Part shown: positions 1-5,670 of the stretch, piece by piece | How positions within the stretch are numbered: position 1 is the first letter of the stretch | How the letters are laid out: each line of letters opens with the position of its first letter | Assembly: GCA_946482545.1 (NCBI GenBank) | Contig: CAMLRX010000117.1 | Location: 1-16,056 of the forward strand | Length of the DNA stretch: 16,056 nt | Source of the DNA: an uncultured Flavihumibacter sp. | GTDB taxonomy: Bacteria; Bacteroidota; Bacteroidia; Chitinophagales; Chitinophagaceae | Direction of reading: 5' to 3' | Position numbers and translations under genes: made by a program | The notes under the pieces: generated by a model | Databases searched by the model: none | The model's input: only the letters and a program-made list of their open reading frames with translations | Told to the model about the DNA's origin: nothing

Positions 1-489
1 GGCGCTCCACACGGCATCTGGGAAACCAAGTTTACCGCTTTTACGTTTGCCGTTCACTGTTATGTGCATCATGTTGATTTGCTTATCGATATAGTCGTAG
101 AGTAATTTATTGGAGATATCAATTCTTTTGGGTGGCGTGGGCATACCGGTCACTTCAAGGTAACTCCAGACTGCTTCGGATTCTCTTTCAAAACCCAGGT
201 ATTTCATGGAAACGGTTTTGCCATCGGCTTTCACGAGTAAATGTTTCCGGATATAATCGCTTACCAGCGAATCCATTGCTTCGTGGTTGGCTGTGTTCAC
301 TAAATCCGCAGGTCGGTTGTAGACTTTCTTCAGGGCGTTTTCAAAGTCATCTGTAAAAATTTTAACGGCAACTTCCAGGCTTTTTTCCGAAGCATTGTGG
401 TTGATTTCCGTTACACTCACATAGAAAGGATGGGCAGAACCGGCCGTTAACTGAAAGAAAAGCCACCATTTACATAATAATAATACCAT
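1..489 (-). CDS. DUF6702 family exported protein (partial, C-terminus off the window)
   Basis: This is an open frame on the minus strand from an ATG at 489 to the window edge, giving 163 residues without a stop. Residues 1-19 form a hydrophobic, signal-like start (LLLCKWWLFFQLTAGSA). It is followed by HPFYVSVTEINHN, the N-terminal signature I associate with the Bacteroidetes DUF6702 family. The body is a soluble beta-rich domain with a long helix around residues 64-85. DUF6702 proteins are usually about 160-170 residues, so probably only a few residues are missing. Function is unknown. The gene is divergent from a HupE/UreJ-like membrane protein and an M1 peptidase, with 79 bp between the start codons. 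I see no perfect TAnnTTTG promoter element for it. The family call rests on recalled sequence likeness, not on a search. Confidence 0.8.
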   Translation of the reverse strand, partial: MVLLLCKWWLFFQLTAGSAHPFYVSVTEINHNASEKSLEVAVKIFTDDFENALKKVYNRPADLVNTANHEAMDSLVSDYIRKHLLVKADGKTVSMKYLGFERESEAVWSYLEVTGMPTPPKRIDISNKLLYDYIDKQINMMHITVNGKRKSGKLGFPDAVWSA

Positions 490-568
490 TTGTTGCCTTG
501 AATTTTTCTGGTACAAACTTCTGATTTATTTTGTAACCAGTTTCAACCGATCTGTTAAAAACACCCCC

Positions 569-1150
569 ATGCAGGACTTCTGGCTCTATTTCGGTCTGGG
601 TAAAGACCATATTGCTGATTTACAAGGTTACGACCATATATTGTTCGTGGCCGCACTTTGCTTACGGTATCTCTTCCGCGACTGGAAAAAAGTACTCATT
701 CTGATCACTGCGTTTACTATAGGTCATTCCATTACACTGGCGCTGAGTGTATTAAATGTGGTGAATATTTCCACGGCCTGGATTGAGTTTCTGATCCCGG
801 TTACCATAGTATTTACGGCACTGAGCAATGTATGGGAGAAGAAGTTCGAATTCAAAACAAAATTCCCACTCATCTATTTTCTTGCCTTGTTCTTTGGACT
901 GATCCATGGACTGGGCTTTTCGAATTACCTGAAAAGCCTGCTGGGCAAGAGTTCCAGCATAGCAGGTGAGCTATTGGCCTTCAACCTGGGATTGGAAGCG
1001 GGCCAATTACTGATCGTGGCAGCGATCATGCTGATTTCCTGGATTGTGGTGCAAGCAATGCGGATGCAGCGGCGTGAATGGCTACTCTTCGCCTCCGGTG
1101 GTATTTTCTGCCTATCTTTACTCATGGCAATAGAACGATTTCCGATATAA
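569..1150 (+). CDS. HupE/UreJ family integral membrane protein
   Basis: This 193-residue, strongly hydrophobic protein has about six predicted membrane segments (roughly residues 22-36, 41-62, 69-87, 100-120, 133-160 and 171-190). It shows the histidine-containing motifs of the HupE/UreJ_2 family: YDHILF (21-26), TIGHSITL (50-57), FGLIHGLGFS (109-118) and NLGLEAGQ (139-146). Family members are proposed metal (nickel or cobalt) permeases or accessory proteins, but the Bacteroidetes branch is not linked to hydrogenase or urease here, so the substrate is unknown. The conserved His and Glu residues inside membrane segments fit metal handling. The gene lies 27 bp upstream of the M1 peptidase on the same strand, so the two are probably co-transcribed. 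It is divergent from the DUF6702 gene. No Shine-Dalgarno sequence precedes the ATG. Confidence 0.85.
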   Translation: MQDFWLYFGLGKDHIADLQGYDHILFVAALCLRYLFRDWKKVLILITAFTIGHSITLALSVLNVVNISTAWIEFLIPVTIVFTALSNVWEKKFEFKTKFPLIYFLALFFGLIHGLGFSNYLKSLLGKSSSIAGELLAFNLGLEAGQLLIVAAIMLISWIVVQAMRMQRREWLLFASGGIFCLSLLMAIERFPI

Positions 1151-1177
1151 ATTCAACCAAACACACGTGAAACTCCA

Positions 1178-3547
1178 ATGAAAAAACTTCTTTTCGCAGC
1201 ATTGGCAGTGGGTGTAACGCCGGTAATGGCGCAAAACATCCAGAACAACCCCGGCTCCAACCACGGCAACAAGTTCGAGCAACTGGGCACCATTCTTCCT
1301 ACCCCCAACGAGTACCGTACCGCCAGCGGCGCCCCCGGCCCCAAATACTGGCAGCAACGTGCAGACTACGACATCAAGTGCGAACTCGATGAAGTGAACC
1401 TGAAACTCAAAGGAAGCGAGACCATCACTTATTTCAACAACTCACCCGATGAATTGCGTTACCTCTGGCTGCAACTCGATGAGAACGAACACAGCAGCAG
1501 TAAGAACGCCAATTACCAGGATGGTTCCAGCCTCGGAAGGGCCACCACCGACAGGCAACTGGAAAACATGCAGCCCAAGCCCAACGACTTCGGGGTGAAC
1601 ATCGAAAAACTGACAGACGCAACAGGTAAGGCAATCCCTTACACCGTCAACAAAACGATGATGCGCGTAGACCTACCCGTTGCGCTGAAACCAGGCGAGA
1701 AATACATCCTGAAAATCGACTGGAACTACAAAATTTCCGATCGTATGCAGGAAGGTGGTCGCGGTGGCTACGAGTTCTTCAAAGAAGACGGCAACTACTT
1801 GTTCACCATCACCCAATGGTTCCCGCGCATGTGTGTTTACAGTGATTTCCAGGGCTGGCAGAACCACCAGTTTACCGGTCGCGGAGAATTTGCCCTCACT
1901 TTCGGTAATTATAAAGTGCAGATGACAGTTCCGGCCGATCATATCGTTGGCTCTACCGGTGAGTGCCTCAACTACCCGCAGGTACTCTCCCCCACCCAAC
2001 TGGCACGCTGGCAGAAAGCCCAGACCTCCAAAGAACCCGTGGAGATTGTAACCCTCAGCGACGCTAAAATCGCGGAAGGCAAAAAAGCCGCCGGCAAAAA
2101 AACATGGATATTCAAAGCCGATAACGTTCGTGATTTCGCCTGGACATCTTCCCGCAAATTCATCTGGGACGCCATGCCTGCTTATGTGGAAGGTAAAAAG
2201 ACCATGTGCATGAGTTTCTACGGAAAAGAAGCTTATGGTTTGTACCGCCCTTATTCCACCAAAGCGGTAGCACACACCATTAAAACCTATTCCAAATTCT
2301 CCATCCCATATCCCTATCCCGTTGCCCAAAGTATTGAAGCCGCTAACGGTATGGAATACCCGATGATCTGCTTCAACTACGGCAGAACGGAAAAAGACGG
2401 CACTTACAGCGAAGCCACCAAATACGGTATGCTCGGGGTAATCATTCACGAAGTGGGCCACAACTTCTTCCCCATGATCGTGAACAGCGATGAACGCCAG
2501 TGGACCTGGATGGATGAAGGGCTGAATACTTTCGTGGAATATCTTACCGAAGAATTATGGGACAATAAATTTCCTTCCCGCCGTGGTCCGGCCTTCATGA
2601 TCACCGATTATATGAAGATGCCGAAAGAAACCCTGGAGCCCATTATGACCAATTCCGAGAACATTGCTCAGTTTGGTCCGAATGCCTATTCCAAACCCGC
2701 TACAGGCCTGAACATACTCCGTGAAACCATTATGGGCCGCGAACTCTTCGATTTCGCATTCCGGGAATACGCACGCCGCTGGGCTTTCAAGCACCCCACA
2801 CCGGCCGACCTGTTCCGTACCATGGAAGATGCCAGCGGCGAGGACCTCGACTGGTTCTGGAGAGGCTGGTTCTACAGTATCGAAGCTTGTGATATCGCTA
2901 TTGATACAGTAAAATATGCACGTCCCGATTTCAATGCAGCAATTCCAGGCGGTGGCGGCACACAAAAAGTAACACAGAAGATCGCTCCACCAATGGGGTC
3001 GAATTTTGAAGATATTTCGAAGATCAGGAACCGGGAAGATAAGTCTATTGTTTTCGAAACGGATGTGGACACTTCCCTTCGCGATTTCTATTGGAGATAC
3101 GCGCGTGGCCTGGAGAAAATTGATACCAGCGCCGTTACACTTGAAGTGCCTTCCAACATAGAAGCCGTAGATGCTGAAACCCGCGCCAAACTTGCCAATA
3201 AGCACCTTTACGAAATCAGCTTCGTGAACAAAGGCGGTCTGGTAATGCCACTGATCGTAGAATTTACGTTTACCGACGGCACCAAAGAAGTGAACAGAAT
3301 TCCTGCCCAGATCTGGCGCAAGAACGAGAACAAAGTGACCAAAGTTTTCGTAACCGATAAAGAAGTGGCTTCCATAAAACTGGATCCCATGCGCGAAACC
3401 GCTGATATTGACGAGAGCAATAACACATGGCCCAAAGTTTCGGCGCCATCAAAGTTCGCTACCTTCAAAATGAAGCAGGGCGCGGTAAGGGGCCAATCAA
3501 CCGGCCCGAACCCGATGCAGCGTTCAAAGGATAAAAAAGGATTCTAA
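1178..3547 (+). CDS. Secreted M1 family zinc metallopeptidase (aminopeptidase)
   Basis: This 789-residue protein starts with a signal peptide, MKKLLFAALAVGVTPVMA, cleaved about residue 18-19. The catalytic core carries the M1 set: GMEYP at 391-395, in place of the classic GxMEN exopeptidase motif; the zinc motif HEVGH at 424-428 with the third ligand Glu447 (HEXXH-X18-E); and a Tyr504 in NAYSKPATGLNIL that matches the transition-state tyrosine of the family. An N-terminal beta domain (about 40-280) precedes the catalytic domain. A C-terminal beta domain (about 600-770) with a glycine-rich linker at 609-613 follows. It probably trims peptides in the periplasm or outside the cell. It follows the HupE-like gene by 27 bp and ends just before a strong terminator. 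There is no clear type IX secretion C-terminal domain. M1 identity is firm; physiological substrate is not known. Confidence 0.95.
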   Translation: MKKLLFAALAVGVTPVMAQNIQNNPGSNHGNKFEQLGTILPTPNEYRTASGAPGPKYWQQRADYDIKCELDEVNLKLKGSETITYFNNSPDELRYLWLQLDENEHSSSKNANYQDGSSLGRATTDRQLENMQPKPNDFGVNIEKLTDATGKAIPYTVNKTMMRVDLPVALKPGEKYILKIDWNYKISDRMQEGGRGGYEFFKEDGNYLFTITQWFPRMCVYSDFQGWQNHQFTGRGEFALTFGNYKVQMTVPADHIVGSTGECLNYPQVLSPTQLARWQKAQTSKEPVEIVTLSDAKIAEGKKAAGKKTWIFKADNVRDFAWTSSRKFIWDAMPAYVEGKKTMCMSFYGKEAYGLYRPYSTKAVAHTIKTYSKFSIPYPYPVAQSIEAANGMEYPMICFNYGRTEKDGTYSEATKYGMLGVIIHEVGHNFFPMIVNSDERQWTWMDEGLNTFVEYLTEELWDNKFPSRRGPAFMITDYMKMPKETLEPIMTNSENIAQFGPNAYSKPATGLNILRETIMGRELFDFAFREYARRWAFKHPTPADLFRTMEDASGEDLDWFWRGWFYSIEACDIAIDTVKYARPDFNAAIPGGGGTQKVTQKIAPPMGSNFEDISKIRNREDKSIVFETDVDTSLRDFYWRYARGLEKIDTSAVTLEVPSNIEAVDAETRAKLANKHLYEISFVNKGGLVMPLIVEFTFTDGTKEVNRIPAQIWRKNENKVTKVFVTDKEVASIKLDPMRETADIDESNNTWPKVSAPSKFATFKMKQGAVRGQSTGPNPMQRSKDKKGF

Positions 3548-3566
3548 TTAAGATTGACTAATATCT

Positions 3567-3596
3567 AAAAGGAGGCTATTTCAGCCTCCTTTTTTT
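3567..3596 (+). terminator. Rho-independent terminator, usable in both directions
   Basis: The arms AGGAGGCT (3570-3577) and AGCCTCCT (3583-3590) pair perfectly around the loop ATTTC. They are followed by six T on the plus strand and preceded by AAA, so the reverse transcript also ends in a U-run. It lies 22 bp after the M1 peptidase stop and immediately beyond the stop of the convergent RHH gene, so it probably serves both. Confidence 0.9.
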
Positions 3597-3783
3597 ATGG
3601 ATCAGATGTTTTCTTACCAGATTCTTCTTTCTTTTTGGGCATACGTCCCTCCTTCTTCAATTGCTGGTGAATCAGCCATTCCAATTGTCCGTTCACACTC
3701 CGGAACTCATCAGCGGCCCATTTCTCCAGTGCATTGTACACCTCGGCATCCAGTCGTAAAACAAAGTTCTTTTTTGCACTCAA
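3595..3783 (-). CDS. Small ribbon-helix-helix (Arc-like) DNA-binding protein
   Basis: This 62-residue protein has a beta strand, KNFVLRLDAEVY (5-16), then helix A (ALEKWAADEFRS, 18-29) and helix B (NGQLEWLIHQQLKKEG, 31-46). This is the Arc/MetJ-type RHH fold. It ends with a basic, Lys-rich tail. The only available start in frame is TTG at 3783, since a stop (TGA) sits three codons upstream. RHH proteins act as dimers that insert the strand into the major groove and usually repress their own operon. The gene begins 24 bp after the stop of the SPFH gene on the same strand, so they form an operon. No toxin partner is visible. It is a good candidate to bind the tandem palindrome in front of the operon, but that is inference. 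Confidence 0.8.
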   Translation of the reverse strand: MSAKKNFVLRLDAEVYNALEKWAADEFRSVNGQLEWLIHQQLKKEGRMPKKKEESGKKTSDP

Positions 3784-3807
3784 AACACATCATTTTCGTT
3801 GATACAC

Positions 3808-4674
3808 TTAATTGTGCAGCGTTCCTGCATTCAGTACCGGTGTGGCGGCTTTTTCCCCGCACAATACTACCATCAGGTTGCTTACCATAGCGGCTTTCTT
3901 TTCTTCGTCCAATGTTACAATCTGTTTTTTACTCAGCATCTCCAGCGCCATTTCCACCATACCTACCGCACCTTCCACAATCTTGGCTCTTGCGGCCACA
4001 ATAGCAGTAGCCTGCTGCCTTTGTAGCATGGCTCCGGCTATTTCTGGGGCATAAGCCAGGTGACTGATGCGCGCTTCGATCACAGAGATACCCGCAGGTG
4101 CCAGGCGCTCGTTCAGTTCCCGTTCCAGCATCTCGTTCACTTTCTCCCCACCATCGCGCAGGGTAATGCCCGAGGCATTTTCTTCTTCCAGGCTATCGTA
4201 AGCGTAACTCACCGCCAGGTGTCGCACGGCCGCTTCACTTTGAATTTCTACATACTGATCGTAGTTGGCCACATCAAAAGCTGCCTTATAGGTATCCTTT
4301 ACCTGCCATACACAAACAGCAGCAATCTCAATGGGATTCCCCATCTTATCGTTTACCTTCAGTTTCTGTCCGTTGAGGTTCTGGGCACGAAGGGAAATAT
4401 TATACGTCTTAAAGAGCGGGTTCACCCATAACAGTCCGTTCTCCTTTACCGTGCCCACATACTTTCCAAAGAACACCATTACGCGGGAGTGGTTAGGGTT
4501 CACTACCATGATGCCTTTGGCAAGAAAACCGAACAGGGCAAATAAAAAGATGCCCAGCCAGATGTAGGTAACACCGCTTTCGAACATAGTCATCATATAG
4601 ATGCCTGCGGCCAAAGAGAGCAGACTCAGCAACAAGGCAAGGTAACCGGAAACGGGTTTAATGAGCTTTTCCAT
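3808..4674 (-). CDS. SPFH/band-7 (stomatin-like) membrane protein
   Basis: This 288-residue protein has two N-terminal membrane segments (about 11-30 and 36-55), followed directly by an SPFH domain. The domain starts at GIMVVNPNHSRVMVFFGKYVGTV and runs through residues about 54-235, with the typical EIQSEAAVRHLAVSY and LNERLAPAGISVIEARISHL stretches. An Ala/Glu-rich coiled segment follows (QRQQATAIVAARAKIVEGAV), then a C-terminal tail. SPFH proteins oligomerise on membranes and organise microdomains or protease complexes; the specific role here is unknown. No NfeD partner is adjacent. It is the first gene of a unit with the small RHH protein. Its promoter has a perfect Bacteroidetes -7 element (TACATTTG) overlapping a palindromic operator-like sequence, so regulation is likely at initiation. 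Confidence 0.92.
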   Translation of the reverse strand: MEKLIKPVSGYLALLLSLLSLAAGIYMMTMFESGVTYIWLGIFLFALFGFLAKGIMVVNPNHSRVMVFFGKYVGTVKENGLLWVNPLFKTYNISLRAQNLNGQKLKVNDKMGNPIEIAAVCVWQVKDTYKAAFDVANYDQYVEIQSEAAVRHLAVSYAYDSLEEENASGITLRDGGEKVNEMLERELNERLAPAGISVIEARISHLAYAPEIAGAMLQRQQATAIVAARAKIVEGAVGMVEMALEMLSKKQIVTLDEEKKAAMVSNLMVVLCGEKAATPVLNAGTLHN

Positions 4675-4682
4675 AAATTTTA

Positions 4683-4707
4683 ATTTGATATCATTATGAT
4701 ATCAAAT
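4683..4707. promoter_or_regulatory. Operator-like perfect palindrome with tandem TGATATCA sites
   Basis: Two 12-bp arms (ATTTGATATCAT and ATGATATCAAAT) are perfect inverted repeats around a single T. Each arm contains the self-palindromic octamer TGATATCA, at 4686-4693 and 4697-4704, with centres 11 bp apart, about one helical turn. It overlaps the -7 element and the expected transcription start of the SPFH operon, the position of a repressor site. The binding protein is not known; the operon's own RHH protein is the obvious candidate, and a PadR- or GntR-type regulator elsewhere is an alternative. Confidence 0.7.
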
Positions 4708-4710
4708 GTA
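4703..4710 (-). promoter_or_regulatory. Bacteroidetes -7 promoter element (TACATTTG) of the SPFH-RHH operon
   Basis: Reading the minus strand, TACATTTG is a perfect match to the Bacteroidetes -7 consensus TAnnTTTG, 28 bp before the SPFH start codon. The -33 region is weak. The element overlaps the palindrome at 4683-4707. Confidence 0.65.
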
Positions 4711-4874
4711 GGATAAAAATTGATTTTTGGAAATAAGACTTAGAAATATTTTTATTGATGCAATACTTAATAATAGCAACAAGTTTTTTAACGGAATCTC
4801 TACTGGCTAAAACACCGGGGAACGCGGGAGAAAATGATATCGGTGCCACCATTTTGGAGGAAAAAGGCTTTAAA

Positions 4875-4909
4875 ATGAAAAAAGCACCGGCTTTTTTCAC
4901 CGGTGCTTT
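4875..4909 (-). terminator. Rho-independent terminator of the MORN/YwqK-like gene
   Basis: The 10-bp arms AAAGCACCGG (4881-4890) and CCGGTGCTTT (4900-4909) flank a 9-nt loop. On the minus strand the stem runs into TTTTTTCAT. It lies 38 bp past the stop codon of the gene at 4948-5601. The rest of 4711-4947 has no supported gene. Confidence 0.85.
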
Positions 4910-4947
4910 CAGCAGAAAAACACTTAAAACTTTTAAATTAAAATACG

Positions 4948-5601
4948 CTAACCTCCGGTGCGCCCATCACGGGTAAGCACCTTTTTCTTCCCTTCATTCT
5001 TTTTCTCGAATTCGAGCACTTCTTTGGGCTTTGCCACTTCTTTTTTCTCCTGATTCCCTGAAAGAGCATTATTTGTTTGTTCTTCCAGCTCTCCAAGATT
5101 GTATATCATCTTCTTTACCAGCAATCCGCTTCCGGGTTCGTACGTGCGCCATTCCCCATGCTTCACAGCGGCACCTTCGTGTTTGATTACTTTCTGAATA
5201 TAAGTTCCAGGCTTTTCTACATTCTCCACCACAACCGTATCCATTTTTTTCGCAGGATTAAAAGAGAGCCAGCTTTCCTCCCGGATCAGTTCCCCCTGGT
5301 TATTATAGTAAAGACAGATGCTGTCTTTATTTCCCCATTTGTATTGCTCCATGCCAATGGGATCCCCCATCAGGCTGTAGATGCGCCATGGGCCCTCTTT
5401 CTTTCCATCCTTAAAAACACCCTCTTCTTCATAACCCGGCTCACCGCGAACGGTTTCATACCGGACTACCCAACGCCCCTGTTTCAGTCCATTAAAATCC
5501 TTGCAATTCAGGGTATCCCCTTTCACACCAATGATGAATTCCTTACACTGCGCCATAGCATTGGAAGAAATGAACAACAGGATCAGTAAAATAAAACGCA
5601 T
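4948..5601 (-). CDS. Secreted MORN-repeat / YwqK-like protein
   Basis: This 217-residue protein has a signal peptide (MRFILLILLFISSNAMA, cleavage before QC at 18-19; no good lipobox). The body carries the G-x-W/Y repeats of the MORN-variant family often annotated as 'YwqK family antitoxin': GLKQGRWVVRYE (38-49), GVFKDGKKEGPWRIY (61-75), QYKWGNKDSICLYYNNQGEL (86-105) and VKHGEWRTYEPGSGLLVKK (146-164). The C-terminal 40 residues are Lys/Glu-rich and probably unstructured. In Bacteroidetes such proteins are exported; their role is unknown, and the antitoxin label is inherited from a Bacillus protein and is not supported here. The gene is single, divergent from the BNR propeller gene with 69 bp between starts, and has its own terminator. 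Confidence 0.75.
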   Translation of the reverse strand: MRFILLILLFISSNAMAQCKEFIIGVKGDTLNCKDFNGLKQGRWVVRYETVRGEPGYEEEGVFKDGKKEGPWRIYSLMGDPIGMEQYKWGNKDSICLYYNNQGELIREESWLSFNPAKKMDTVVVENVEKPGTYIQKVIKHEGAAVKHGEWRTYEPGSGLLVKKMIYNLGELEEQTNNALSGNQEKKEVAKPKEVLEFEKKNEGKKKVLTRDGRTGG

Positions 5602-5606
5602 TTCAG

Positions 5607-5614
5607 TAAGTTTG
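5607..5614 (+). promoter_or_regulatory. Candidate -7 promoter element (TAAGTTTG) of the BNR propeller gene
   Basis: TAAGTTTG matches TAnnTTTG exactly on the plus strand, 56 bp before the start codon at 5671 and just outside the divergent gene. A short inverted repeat, CATCAT-GTTT-ATGATG (5636-5651), lies in the would-be 5' leader. No convincing -33 element was seen. Confidence 0.45.
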
Positions 5615-5670
5615 AATGATCATACAACGTGAAAACATCATGTTTATGATGGAATACTTAAACCAACACC

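Noticed and set aside
569..1150. Hydrogenase or urease accessory role for the HupE/UreJ-like protein
   Set aside because: No hydrogenase or urease genes are near; only the membrane family can be supported.
1673..2461. Long antisense frame (262 codons) inside the M1 peptidase gene
   Set aside because: It is a codon-bias shadow of a gene with firm homology. The same holds for antisense frames at 2555-3205, 7015-7839, 8998-9642, 10617-11402 and 11747-12499.
3595..3783. RHH protein as antitoxin of a type II toxin-antitoxin pair
   Set aside because: Its operon partner is a 288-residue SPFH membrane protein and no small toxin frame is adjacent.
4755..4976. Plus-strand 73-codon frame
   Set aside because: It crosses a clear minus-strand terminator and enters the antisense of the YwqK-like gene; composition is not protein-like.
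4948..5601. Toxin-antitoxin system based on the YwqK 'antitoxin' label
   Set aside because: The protein has a signal peptide and no toxin gene is adjacent; the label is inherited annotation.
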